Below, piece by piece: positions 32,838-41,248 of a DNA stretch of 64,000 bases. Positions within the stretch are counted from its first letter, which is position 1, and each line of letters begins with the position of its first letter. Source of the stretch: DASRDR01 sp963812945 [NCBI: uncultured Candidatus Rokubacteria bacterium] (GTDB lineage: Bacteria > Methylomirabilota > Methylomirabilia > Rokubacteriales). Location of the stretch: positions 2,418,001 to 2,482,000 of the forward strand of contig CAWEXD010000008.1 in the NCBI GenBank assembly GCA_963812945.1, in the 5' to 3' direction. The translations under genes and the position numbers were made by a program. The notes under the pieces are model-generated. The model was not told the DNA's origin, did not search any database, and was given only the letters and a program-made list of their open reading frames with translations.

Positions 32838-35818
32838 GGGATTTCCTCGAGCGCGTCGTGCGCCACCACCGCGGGATCGGCCCGCTTGGCGTCGGCCCAC
32901 CGGGCGCGCTCCGCCCCGCACGCGAGATCGAAGGCGCACGGCCCGCGCGGCGCGCACGTGCCCGGCCGCTGGAAGAAGCGGCCGGCGCGGATGCCGTCGA
33001 CGATGAGCTGGAGCACGCGGTCGAACTCCGCGCGGTGGGCTTCCCAGCCCGTCCGCGTGAAGCGGATCCGCGTCCCGGCGTCGGGCCCGATCACGTGGTA
33101 GTACTGCGCCTCGTCGACCGCCAGCTCTCCCCCGCCGGCCGGGAGCAGCGCCTCGGCCGCCAGCCGGTAGATGGGAAGCTGGAGCGCGCGCCCCCGCCCC
33201 AGCCGATCGGGAGTTCTCGGCGTGCGGACCCTGCCGGTCTTGTAGTCGAGGACCCGCGCGTGCCGCTCGTCCGGCGAGAGGTCGATCCGGTCGATCGTCC
33301 CGCAGAGCCGGATCTCCGTCCCGTCGGGCAACCGGTACGCGAGCGGCGGGCCCGCGCCCTCGCGCCACTCGACCCCGAAGGCCGCTTCGAACCGCGCCGG
33401 TATCCATCTCGCATGGGGTTCCTGGTCGTCCGCGTCGGCCGCCTCGGCCTCGAGGGCGGAGACGAGCTCCGCGAGGAGACGCGCCCGCTCCCCCGCCCAG
33501 AGGGCCGGCAGGCCGGTGACACCACGGCGCTCGGCCTCACCGCAGGCTTCGTCGAAGACCGTCCGGAACACGTCCAGCGCCGCCGGGAGGCGTTCCCGCG
33601 TGAGCGGGAAGGCGCCCGCCTCGGCCAGCCGTCGGTACGTGGCCTCGAGGATCGCGTGCACGAGCGTCCCGCGGTCCCGCGGCTCCATCGCGAGGATCCG
33701 ATCGGGCTCCTCGACCGGGGTGAGCCCGAAGACGCATTCGAGGAGATACCGGAACGGACAGGCCGCGTACCGCTCGAGCGCCGTGGGCGTCAACGGCCGC
33801 GGCCCGAGGTCGACGCCCCGGCCGAGGAGCCCGTCGTACGCGGTCAGGGCATCCGTCCGCTCCCGGAGGCGGATCGCCTCGACGCCACGCCGTACCGCGG
33901 GAAGCTCCGCGAGCAATCGGTCCGGATCATCCCGCGCATCGAGCGCCCGGGTCACGAGCCACTCGCGCTCGTCGAGCGGCCGGGCGCGCGCGCTGGGCGG
34001 CGCCGGATGCAGCGGGACGCTCCGCCAGCCGGGAAACGCCTCCAGCGCCTCGAAGTCGTGCGGCCGACCGGTGACCTCGGCCAGCAGGTCGAGCACCAGG
34101 AACGAGGGCACGCGCGGTCGCCCGCTCTCGGCGTCCACGCGCGGGTATGTCAGGACCACGCGGCGCGCCCCCGACCCGACCGCGAGCGCGAAGCGCAGGC
34201 GCTCGAGCGCCCGGGCATCCTCGGCGAGCGGCAGCCCGGTCAGGCGGCGCCGCTCCTCGTCGAGCAGGATCGGGTCCTGGCGGGGAGCTGCCGGGAACCC
34301 GCCCTCGACGAGCCCCGGCAGGATCGTGATCGGAAAGTCCAGGCCCAGCGCCGACCCGAGCTCGCCCACGAACACGCGCCCCGGTGTCGGCTGGCCCGCG
34401 CCGGCGGCCGGGGCCGACAGCGCGGCCTCGAGAAGGACCCAGAGCTGCTCGAGCGGCACTTCCGCATCCTCGCCGGACAGCTCGCGCAGCCGGGCGAGGG
34501 CGCCGAGGGCCTGCCTCGCCTCGATCGACGGCCTCACGAGGCGGGCAAAGGTCCGGGTGAGGCTATCGACGAGGGACCCCAGGGGCCCGGGGTCGGGCAA
34601 CCGCTCGAGCCCGCGCAGCATCGCGCGGGCGACCCGCCGGAGCGCGGCGAGCGCATCGCGATCGCGGGCCATCGCGGCCGTCCTACCGACGTCCTCGTCC
34701 TCGTCGGGCGAAGGTCCGGGCTCGAGGCGGCGGCCCAGGCGGTCCAGACGGACCCGCCACTCGTACGCGCCGCCGACGATGCCGGCCTGACGCGTGAGGC
34801 GCTCCCACTCCGCGGGGCTCGTTCCGGGCCTGGGTCGGAGGTCGGCGAACGCGAGGAACTCCATCACCGCCGCCCGCGCGAAATCCGCGCGCCGCGCCTC
34901 GGCGAGGAGCCGGAGGCTCCGCCCCGCCCGCGTGTCCCCGATCGGGGACGCGACGCCGAGGACGTACGGCACGCCGGCGGCGCCGAAGACGTCGCGAATC
35001 GCCGGCAGGTATGCCGCGGGCTGGCGCAGGAGGATTCCGACCTCGTCGAGCCGTCCGCCCTCTTCCACGTGACGGAGGACGACGCGCGCGATCTCCCGCA
35101 CCTCCCGCTCCTCTCCGGGCGCGGCGACGATCTCGATCGCGGCGGCGGGCGGGAGCTCGGCCGTCTCGGCGGTCACGTGGTAGGGACGAAGCTCCGCGGC
35201 GCGGCCACACGCCTCGAGGAGGCCGGACTCCAGCCGGTTCAGCTCGACGAAGCCCGGGACCAGCACGGCCGCCGCCGCGAGCCGTCGGGGCTCCGCGGTG
35301 ACGAGGCGCGCCGCCTCGGCCAGGAGGTCCGAGGCGTCGTGGTAGCCATGACGCCGGAGCTCCGCGTCGAGCGCCCGCTGGCAGGCAGCGACCTCGCGCA
35401 CCTTGGCGCTGTCCGGAAGCGCCGCCTCGAGATCGGCCGCGCCGAGCCCGGCGCGCTTCACGTCGAGGAGCGTGCGCAGGAGCGCCGCCGGGAAGTTGCG
35501 GGCGGAGGCGACCTGGGAGAAGTAGCCGCCCGCCGCCGGAATCGCCGCGCGGATCGCGCGGTCGACCATGAGCCGGTCGGCGACGGCCGGGAGCGGGCGG
35601 CGGCCGCCCAGCGCGAGCGGCAGCGCGGCGATGCGCTCGGCCAGCTCGGGGAGCGTCAGCACGTGGAGGCCCGCGACACCGCCCAGGGCGCGCGCGACGC
35701 CGGCACGGAGCCGCGCGCCGAGGAGCCGGCTCGGCACGACCAGGAGGATCGCTCCGCGCGGGTCCCGCTCGCGGAGCGCCCGCACGTCCTCGACGAGCCG
35801 CGCCTCGAGCCGCCTCAT
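32834..35818 (-). CDS. addB: AddB-like nuclease subunit (PD-(D/E)XK, Fe-S)
   Basis: A 994-residue partner of AddA. The N-terminal part is an inactivated helicase fold with no Walker A (starts LLVVPSRLLGARLRAGVA). The C-terminal RecB-type nuclease is intact: HAILEATYRR, the metal Asp in GTIDRIDLSPDE, catalytic DYK in ARVLDYKTGRVR and ALQLPIYRLAAE (Q-x-x-Y). Iron-sulphur cysteines are likely: one in YAACPFRYLLECVFGL and three in GTCAPRGPCAFDLACG, whose C-x5-C-x5-C spacing is wider than the usual C-x2-C-x5-C. It overlaps the yfcH-like gene upstream (ATGA) and addA downstream (GTGA), giving an operon of three. Functionally it processes broken DNA ends for RecA loading. Confidence 0.87.
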   Translation of the reverse strand: MRRLEARLVEDVRALRERDPRGAILLVVPSRLLGARLRAGVARALGGVAGLHVLTLPELAERIAALPLALGGRRPLPAVADRLMVDRAIRAAIPAAGGYFSQVASARNFPAALLRTLLDVKRAGLGAADLEAALPDSAKVREVAACQRALDAELRRHGYHDASDLLAEAARLVTAEPRRLAAAAVLVPGFVELNRLESGLLEACGRAAELRPYHVTAETAELPPAAAIEIVAAPGEEREVREIARVVLRHVEEGGRLDEVGILLRQPAAYLPAIRDVFGAAGVPYVLGVASPIGDTRAGRSLRLLAEARRADFARAAVMEFLAFADLRPRPGTSPAEWERLTRQAGIVGGAYEWRVRLDRLGRRLEPGPSPDEDEDVGRTAAMARDRDALAALRRVARAMLRGLERLPDPGPLGSLVDSLTRTFARLVRPSIEARQALGALARLRELSGEDAEVPLEQLWVLLEAALSAPAAGAGQPTPGRVFVGELGSALGLDFPITILPGLVEGGFPAAPRQDPILLDEERRRLTGLPLAEDARALERLRFALAVGSGARRVVLTYPRVDAESGRPRVPSFLVLDLLAEVTGRPHDFEALEAFPGWRSVPLHPAPPSARARPLDEREWLVTRALDARDDPDRLLAELPAVRRGVEAIRLRERTDALTAYDGLLGRGVDLGPRPLTPTALERYAACPFRYLLECVFGLTPVEEPDRILAMEPRDRGTLVHAILEATYRRLAEAGAFPLTRERLPAALDVFRTVFDEACGEAERRGVTGLPALWAGERARLLAELVSALEAEAADADDQEPHARWIPARFEAAFGVEWREGAGPPLAYRLPDGTEIRLCGTIDRIDLSPDERHARVLDYKTGRVRTPRTPDRLGRGRALQLPIYRLAAEALLPAGGGELAVDEAQYYHVIGPDAGTRIRFTRTGWEAHRAEFDRVLQLIVDGIRAGRFFQRPGTCAPRGPCAFDLACGAERARWADAKRADPAVVAHDALEEIP

Positions 35819-36756
35819 CCTGGCCCCAGCGCCGCGCGAAGCGCCCCCTCGAGATCCGGGTGGCGAAAGCCGAAGCCGGCGTGCTCGAGGCGCCGCGGCA
35901 GGACGCGCGCGCTGCCGAGGAGGAGCGCCTGCCCCATCTCGCCCATCAGGAGGCGGACGGCCGCCGCCGGAAGCGGCAGGAGCGTCGGCCGGGCGAGCAC
36001 TCGGCCCAGGACGCCCGTGAACTCGCGGTTGGTGACCGGCGCCGGCGCGACGGCGTTCACCGGGCCGGCGAGGCTCTCGAGCGCGAGGGCCAGCTCGATG
36101 ACGCGGACCACGTCGGCGAGCGCGATCCAGCTCCAGTACTGCTGTCCGCTCCCGATCACGCCCCCCAGGCCGAGCCTGAACGGCAGGGCCATCCGCGGCA
36201 GCGCGCCCCCCTGCCCCGCCAGGACGAGCCCAAGACGCGGGTGAACCACCCGGACTCCGGCCGCACGCGCCGGATCGGCCGCCGCCTCCCAGGCACGAGC
36301 CACGTCGGCCAGGAACCCCGCGCCGGGCGAGCTGGCCTCGGTGAGGCGCTCGTCGCCCCGGTCGCCGTAGTACCCGACCGCCGAGACCGAGACGAGCACT
36401 CGAGGGGGCCGGTCGAGCGTCGCCAGGGCGTCGGCCACGAGCCGGGTGCCGCCGACGCGGCTGTCACGGATGCGCGCCTTGGCCGCCGCCGTCCAGCGCC
36501 CGGCCGCGATGCTCTGACCAGCGAGGTGGACCACCGCATCGACACCCTCGAGCGCCCGCGGGTCGAGTCGGCCGCCCGCGGGGTCCCACTGGATGTCCGT
36601 GGTGCCGGGCCGGGGTAGCCGGCGGCTCACGACGTCGACCCGGTGGCCGGCGGCCCGCAGCGCGGCAACCAGCGCGCTTCCCACGAGGCCGGTGCCGCCG
36701 GTGACGGCGACGCGAAGGCGCGGCGCGCCCGCGGGCTGCACGACCGCCGCGCTCAC
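35815..36756 (-). CDS. TIGR01777/YfcH-family NAD(P)-binding epimerase-like protein
   Basis: A 313-residue short-chain-dehydrogenase-like protein of the extended (epimerase) type. The nucleotide motif is VAVTGGTGLVGSALVAAL; VVHLAGQSIAAGRWT, VSVSAVGYYGDRGDE and VRVVHPRLGLVLAGQGGAL follow, ending in a short DUF1731-like tail (VLPRRLEHAGFGFRHPDLEG). The YfcH/SulA-like family is widespread and poorly characterised. The start GTG 36756 directly abuts palindromic repeat copy B and has no ribosome site; an internal start at residue 16 or later is possible. It overlaps addB by 4 bp and is the first gene of the operon. Confidence 0.85.
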   Translation of the reverse strand: MSAAVVQPAGAPRLRVAVTGGTGLVGSALVAALRAAGHRVDVVSRRLPRPGTTDIQWDPAGGRLDPRALEGVDAVVHLAGQSIAAGRWTAAAKARIRDSRVGGTRLVADALATLDRPPRVLVSVSAVGYYGDRGDERLTEASSPGAGFLADVARAWEAAADPARAAGVRVVHPRLGLVLAGQGGALPRMALPFRLGLGGVIGSGQQYWSWIALADVVRVIELALALESLAGPVNAVAPAPVTNREFTGVLGRVLARPTLLPLPAAAVRLLMGEMGQALLLGSARVLPRRLEHAGFGFRHPDLEGALRAALGPG

Positions 36757-36842
36757 GGGGTCAGGCCTTGACTTCCGTACATTTCAATCGCCCCGTGCCG
36801 AAGCGGTTAGACGCCGATTGTCTGGAAGCAAAGGCCTGACCC
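36757..36842. repeat. Palindromic REP-like element, copy B
   Basis: Left arm GGGTCAGGCCTTGACTTCC (36758-36776), right arm GGAAGCAAAGGCCTGACCC (36824-36842), an inverted repeat with two mismatches over 19 bp and a 47-bp centre unlike copies A and C. The left end touches the GTG start of the yfcH-like gene. Confidence 0.8.
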
Positions 36843-36972
36843 TCCGTACCCAGTGGTCCGCACGGCATCATCATGCCGCAACGGGACACGCCGTGGCGAA
36901 CGTCGGCTCGGGAACGTAAGATGCCAGCATCGCCCCCACCGCAGAGCGGCCCACGCCGCGAGGAGATCGACC

Positions 36973-37291
36973 ATGGCACCAGCCGTGAAGCTCTCGGTGA
37001 TGTACGTCGGCCAGCCGGCGGAGCCGGCGGCCTTCGACGCGTACTACTGGAGCACCCACCTGCCCACCGTGCGGAAGTGGCCGGGGATCCGCCGGATCAC
37101 AGTGTCGAAAGGCGGGCCGGGGCGACTTCTATCAGGTCGCCGACCTCTGGTTCGATTCGCGCGCCGACCTCGACGCCGCGCTCGCGTCGCCGGAGCGGAA
37201 GGTCTCGGCCGAGGACGTCAAGCGCTTCCCGGAGTTCCGCGGGGAGATCAAGCGCCAGATCTTCGAGGTCACGTCCTCCTACTGGCCATGA
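36973..37291 (+). pseudogene. EthD-domain protein, frameshifted
   Basis: From ATG 36973 (with GAGGAG upstream) the frame reads MAPAVKLSVMYVGQPAEPAA and AYYWSTHLPTVRKWPGIRRI, an EthD dimeric alpha-beta barrel N-terminus with the conserved H-L-P. Near the GGGG run at 37119-37122 the coding frame changes: the next frame gives GDFYQVADLWFDSRADLDAA and a proper C-terminus EVTSSYWP ending at 37291. Removing one G restores a protein of about 105 residues. EthD-like proteins accompany ether or aromatic degradation enzymes and some polyketide enzymes. It is either a homopolymer sequencing error or a recent inactivation. Confidence 0.82.
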
Positions 37292-37328
37292 TCGAGCCGT
37301 GACGGACCGGGAGCGCGAGGGCCCGATC

Positions 37329-38330
37329 GTGACCCGCGTGCTCGTGACGATGCCGTTCAGCGACCACCTGCTCGACCGCGTCCGGGCGGCCGCGCCGCGC
37401 CTCGCCGTGACGCGCGCCGACGCGGCCACGGCGGACTACCGGGGGATCGAGGTGCTCTACGCGGGATCGCCGCCGCCGGACCTCGCGCGCGCCCCGGACC
37501 TCCGCTGGGTGCAGCTCCACATGGCCGGCGTCAACGCGCTCCACGAGCATCCGCTCTACCGGGACACCGCCATCCCGCTCACGACGACGAGCGGAGTGCA
37601 CGCGGCCACGATCGCCGAGTACGCCGTCACGGTGCTGCTGGCCCTCGCCCACCGCGTTCCGCGAATGGTCGAGTGGCACGGGCGCAAGGGCTGGCCGCCC
37701 GACGAGGAGCGGTGGTCCCTGTTCGTGCCGACCGAGGTTCGCGGCGCAACACTCGGCGTGATCGGCTACGGGAGCATCGGCCGGGAGCTCGCGCGCATCG
37801 CCACGTCCGCGTTCGGCATGACGGTTCTCGCGTGCAAGCGCGATCCGGCGACGCGCGCCGACGCCGGGTACGCCCTGCCCGGCACCGGGGACCCGGAGGG
37901 CGCTCTTCCCTCCGGATGGTTCGCTCCGGCCGAGCTTCCGCGCATGCTCCCCCACTGTGACCTGGTCGTGCTGTGTGCGCCGCTGACGCGGGAGACGCAG
38001 CGCCTCATCGACCGGAAGGCCCTCGAGGCCATGAAGCCCACCGCGTACTTCGTCAACGTGGGCCGGGGCGCGACGGTCGACGAGGCGGCGCTCGCCCGGG
38101 CGCTCAGGGAGCGGCGGATCGCCGGCGCGGCGATCGACGTGTTCGCCGAGGAGCCGCCGCCGGCCGGGCATCCCTTCTACGACCTCGACAACGTGATCGT
38201 CTCGCCCCACGTCTCGGGCTTCCTGCCGAGCTACGACGACCGGTGCGCCGAGCTGTTCGCCGAGAACCTGCGACGCTACCTGGCGGGCGCGCCGCTCCTG
38301 AACCTCGTGGACCGGGCGCGGGGATACTGA
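37329..38330 (+). CDS. D-2-hydroxyacid dehydrogenase
   Basis: A 333-residue NAD-dependent dehydrogenase of the D-isomer 2-hydroxyacid family (reduces 2-oxo acids or oxidises D-2-hydroxyacids). The nucleotide motif is LGVIGYGSIGREL; the catalytic residues are Arg in FVNVGRGATVDE, Glu in AIDVFAEEPPP and His in IVSPHVSGFLPSY. An insertion around residues 185-205 (ADAGYALPGTGDPEGALPSG) lengthens the nucleotide domain. GTG 37329 is chosen because AGGG lies about eight bases upstream and homologues start near VTRVLVTMPF; GTG 37299 would add ten residues. It follows the EthD pseudogene closely and precedes an LLM oxidoreductase by 45 bp. Confidence 0.9.
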   Translation: MTRVLVTMPFSDHLLDRVRAAAPRLAVTRADAATADYRGIEVLYAGSPPPDLARAPDLRWVQLHMAGVNALHEHPLYRDTAIPLTTTSGVHAATIAEYAVTVLLALAHRVPRMVEWHGRKGWPPDEERWSLFVPTEVRGATLGVIGYGSIGRELARIATSAFGMTVLACKRDPATRADAGYALPGTGDPEGALPSGWFAPAELPRMLPHCDLVVLCAPLTRETQRLIDRKALEAMKPTAYFVNVGRGATVDEAALARALRERRIAGAAIDVFAEEPPPAGHPFYDLDNVIVSPHVSGFLPSYDDRCAELFAENLRRYLAGAPLLNLVDRARGY

Positions 38331-38375
38331 CCCCCGCCGCACGGCGACGCGCCGAGAAGAGAGGACGACACGATC

Positions 38376-39134
38376 ATGCGTTTCCGCGTCGGCTACCAGA
38401 TCCATCCGCAGCACTGCACGGCCCAGCAGATTCGCGACTCCTACCGGATCGCGGATTCGCTCGGCGTCGACACTCTGTGGGTGTGGGACCACATGTTCCC
38501 CCTCTACGGCCCCTCCGACGGCAGCCACTTCGCCTGCATGCCGATCCTGGCGGCGATGGCCGTCGAGACGCGACACGCGCGATTCGGCTCGCTGGTGCAC
38601 GCGAACAGCTACCGGAATCCGGAGCTGCTCGCGTGCGACATCGCGACCATGGATCACCTGAGCGGAGGCCGCGCCATCCTCGGAATCGGGGCCGGCTGGT
38701 TCGAGCGCGACTACCAGGAGTACGGCTTCGACTTCGGAGACGCCCCCGCACGCCTGCGCGACCTCAAGACCGCGCTGCCCCGCATCAAGTCACGCCTCGC
38801 GAAGCTCGTGCCGCCGCCAATCGGCGACGTGCCGATCATGATCGGAGGGGGTGGCGAGAGGGTCACGCTGAAGCTGACGGCCCAGTACGCCGACATGTGG
38901 AACACGTTCCCCCCGGTCGACAACTGGCGCCGCAAGAACGAGATCCTCACCGAGTGGTGCCAGAAGACGGGGCGCGATCCCAAGGCGATCGAGCGCACCT
39001 GCTCGATCAGCCCGGACCTCTACGGGCAGATCGACGATCTCCTCCACGCCGGCGTCCAGCACTTCATCCTCCGGGGCCCCCAGCCCCTCGACCCGAAACG
39101 GCTGGAGGAGCTCCTGACGCTATCGGGCCGGTGA
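38376..39134 (+). CDS. Luciferase-like (LLM) oxidoreductase, F420-type
   Basis: A 252-residue flavin or F420-dependent oxidoreductase of the bacterial luciferase superfamily. Seen: FRVGYQIHPQHCTAQQIRDS, DTLWVWDHMFPLYGPSDGSH, ATMDHLSGGRAILGIGAGWF (the strongest family block) and VPIMIGGGGERVTLKLTAQY. It is shorter than many members because the C-terminal helices are compact. F420 versus FMN cannot be decided from this. The last 15 bp overlap the end of the convergent acyltransferase gene. A second LLM enzyme lies at 49286-50278. Confidence 0.88.
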   Translation: MRFRVGYQIHPQHCTAQQIRDSYRIADSLGVDTLWVWDHMFPLYGPSDGSHFACMPILAAMAVETRHARFGSLVHANSYRNPELLACDIATMDHLSGGRAILGIGAGWFERDYQEYGFDFGDAPARLRDLKTALPRIKSRLAKLVPPPIGDVPIMIGGGGERVTLKLTAQYADMWNTFPPVDNWRRKNEILTEWCQKTGRDPKAIERTCSISPDLYGQIDDLLHAGVQHFILRGPQPLDPKRLEELLTLSGR

Positions 39135-40640
39135 CGGAGGGCCGGCGCGCGGCGGCCGCTCGCCAGGCGAGGCCGGTGCGCGCGCGGAGCCGCCAGGGCT
39201 CGCGCCCCCCGCCAGCACCTCGGGGGGCACGAGCCGCGCCAGCGCTTCGACGTCCTCGACCAGCGCCCGCCGGCGCGCGGCGAGTCGCGCGAGCAGGTCA
39301 CGGTCCCCGAGGAAGCGCAGGAATGCCCCCGCATCCCGGCGAACGCGCGCGAGCCGGGCCTGCCAGCTGAGCGCGAACAGCCCGGCCGGAATCAGCCCCC
39401 CGACGAACGCGGCGAGCCCCCACCCGCCGAGCCAGCGCCACACGACCCAGCCCTCGAGCGCCCAGCAGGCCGGATAGAGGACGGCCCCGGCGACCAGCTT
39501 GACCGTGGCCGTGACGTCGGCGGACGTCGCGAGCCAGCGAGCGACGAGCGCGGTGAGCCAGTAGGGGAGCGCATGGCTGGCCACACCCCAGGCCGCGAGC
39601 GGGATGCCGCCGAGGAGCGCCAGTCCTTCGCGCATCGCGTAGCGTCGCGCCACCCCGGGCGGATACGCGCGCCCGACCACGCGGGGAGACAGACCCAGCC
39701 GCTCGAGATCGGCGAGGTAGCGCTCGACTTCGGCACGGAGACGGGCGACCTCCGCGGGCGCCCGGGTCGTCAGCCAGCGGTCCGCGCGCGTGGCGGCCTG
39801 AACCCAGGCCACCCGTTCAGCCCGCGAGCCTCCTCGGCCCGTCGGGACCGGAGCGCCCGCGGCGCCGCCCGCGGCGCCGCCCACGGCGCCGCCCACGGCA
39901 CCGGTCGTATCGGCCGAGCCGGGCGCCTCCTCCGCTTCCGCGCGGCGAATCGCTTCGAGGCCCAGCGCGAGGCGAAGCGTCTCCCGATCCTCGGCCTCGA
40001 CGATCAGCGCCCGCAGCGCGTCGGCGACGCGATCGGTCAGCTCGCGGACGGCCCGCTCGGAGTCCGTCGCGGCCAGGGCCCGGCAGTCGTCGACCCGAAC
40101 CAGCTCGCCCACCAGCACGAGCGCCCATCCGTTCCGGAAGGTTCCGGGCTCGTGGAACGTGAGCCCGACCGGGAGGAGCGTCGCCGCCGGCGAACCGCCG
40201 CCGGCCTCCGTCCCGAGCGCCACGCGGGCGACCCCCGTCCTGAGCGGCATCAGCACCGGCTCGGGCTGGCTCACGCCCTCCGGAAAGATGAGGATCGCCT
40301 CCCCGTCCCCGAGCGCCGCCGCCACGGCGGCGAACATCGCGACGTTCTGCGTGGGATCGCTGCCGAGATCCCGCCGCCGGTGGACCGGCACCGCGCCTGC
40401 CAGGCGCAGGAACGGCGCCAGGATCGGGTGGCGAAAGAGCGGGGCCTTGGCCACGGGTCGGAGCGTGCGCGGCAAGGTCGCGAGGACCAGCAGCGCGTCG
40501 ACGATGGCGTTCCGGTGATTCGCGACGACGATCAGCGGCCCCACCCGTGGCACGCGCTCCACTCCCACCACCTCGACGCGGTGGTAGAAGAGCCGCACGA
40601 GCGCGCGGGCGAGGCCGCGCACGAGGGCGGGCCCGGTCAT
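39120..40640 (-). CDS. 1-acylglycerol-3-phosphate acyltransferase-like (PlsC family) membrane protein
   Basis: A 506-residue protein. The N-terminal half is a PlsC acyltransferase domain: VVANHRNAIVDALL is the H-x5-D form found in the Gat-like subgroup, then GAVPVHRRRD, LIFPEGVSQPEP (FPEG motif) and LLPVGLTFHEP. The second half has several membrane helices (LLGGIPLAAWGVASHALPYW, TVKLVAGAVLYPACWALEGW, AAFVGGLIPAGLFALSW), so the enzyme is anchored in the inner membrane. It likely acylates glycerol-3-phosphate or lysophosphatidate. A Gly/Ala linker near residues 247-262 is encoded by a 12-bp tandem repeat. The start ATG 40640 follows a thioesterase gene on the same strand by 18 bp. Confidence 0.85.
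   Translation of the reverse strand: MTGPALVRGLARALVRLFYHRVEVVGVERVPRVGPLIVVANHRNAIVDALLVLATLPRTLRPVAKAPLFRHPILAPFLRLAGAVPVHRRRDLGSDPTQNVAMFAAVAAALGDGEAILIFPEGVSQPEPVLMPLRTGVARVALGTEAGGGSPAATLLPVGLTFHEPGTFRNGWALVLVGELVRVDDCRALAATDSERAVRELTDRVADALRALIVEAEDRETLRLALGLEAIRRAEAEEAPGSADTTGAVGGAVGGAAGGAAGAPVPTGRGGSRAERVAWVQAATRADRWLTTRAPAEVARLRAEVERYLADLERLGLSPRVVGRAYPPGVARRYAMREGLALLGGIPLAAWGVASHALPYWLTALVARWLATSADVTATVKLVAGAVLYPACWALEGWVVWRWLGGWGLAAFVGGLIPAGLFALSWQARLARVRRDAGAFLRFLGDRDLLARLAARRRALVEDVEALARLVPPEVLAGGASPGGSARAPASPGERPPRAGPPSPAR
39855..39902 (-). repeat. 12-bp tandem repeat, four copies, in frame
   Basis: Plus-strand unit GCCCGCGGCGCC, present four times (two perfect, then GCCCACGGCGCC and GCCCACGGCACC). 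It encodes a GGA(A/V)-type linker between the acyltransferase domain and the membrane half. Changes in copy number would stay in frame. Confidence 0.8.
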
Positions 40641-40658
40641 CCGGGCCGCCCGAAGCGG

Positions 40659-41135
40659 TTACCCTGACTCCTCACCGGAATCGATCGGACGGCCGTGGGC
40701 GCCCGTCCGGAGCGACACGGCCTGGCCCGTGGCCACCACCGTGCCGTCCGCCTCGTCGGTCACCGTCATGGCGTAGAACCCGGCGCGCTTCCCCTGGCGG
40801 GTCTCCCGGGCCTCCGCCACGAGCCGCCGGCCGACGCGCGTGGCGGCGTGGAACTGGATGGTGACGGTGAGCGCGACCGCTGCCTCGCCGTGACCGTTGC
40901 AGGCGCCACCGAAGGCGAAGTCGGCCAGCGAGAAGATCACCCCGCCGTGCGGGCTTCCGTGGAAGTTGACCATGTGGGGCGCGAGCGTCAGCGCCGCCCG
41001 GCAGCGCCCGGGGCCGAGCTCGAGCAGCTCGATGCCCAGCGATCGCCCGTAGGGGTCGGCCGCGATCCGATCGCGGAGCGCCGACGGTGACCCACGCGAG
41101 CCGATCGAGCTCCCGGCGCCGCCGTCTCCTTCCAT
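40659..41135 (-). CDS. PaaI-family hotdog thioesterase
   Basis: A 158-residue hotdog-fold acyl-CoA thioesterase. The signature HGSPHGGVIFSLADFAFGGA contains the HGG..F.L.D pattern with the catalytic Asp region; VTIQFHAATRVGRRLVAEA follows, as in PaaI. PaaI-type enzymes remove CoA from aryl- or hydroxyaryl-acyl thioesters during phenylacetate breakdown or as a housekeeping safety valve. It is probably co-transcribed with the acyltransferase gene 18 bp downstream. ATG 41135 has no ribosome site but lies nine bases after a TATGAT box. Confidence 0.88.
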   Translation of the reverse strand: MEGDGGAGSSIGSRGSPSALRDRIAADPYGRSLGIELLELGPGRCRAALTLAPHMVNFHGSPHGGVIFSLADFAFGGACNGHGEAAVALTVTIQFHAATRVGRRLVAEARETRQGKRAGFYAMTVTDEADGTVVATGQAVSLRTGAHGRPIDSGEESG

Positions 41136-41144
41136 GGCGTCCCG

Positions 41145-41173
41145 ATCATAGCGGAGAGACCCTCCCGCGTCAT
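41145..41173 (-). promoter_or_regulatory. Promoter of thioesterase gene, start-proximal
   Basis: Minus strand ATGACG (41173-41168), 17-bp spacer, TATGAT (41150-41145), then nine bases to ATG 41135. Predicts a leaderless or near-leaderless mRNA. Confidence 0.5.
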
Positions 41174-41248
41174 GCGCGGCCCCCGAGGAATCGACGGGCC
41201 GCCGCGGTCCATCTCAAGAGCGGCATCGCGGACTCTGGAGGAGCGACA

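Noticed and set aside
32684-36244. 1,186-codon open frame on the plus strand opposite addAB
   Set aside because: Composition is that of an antisense frame in GC-rich DNA; the opposite strand carries AddA and AddB with clear motifs.
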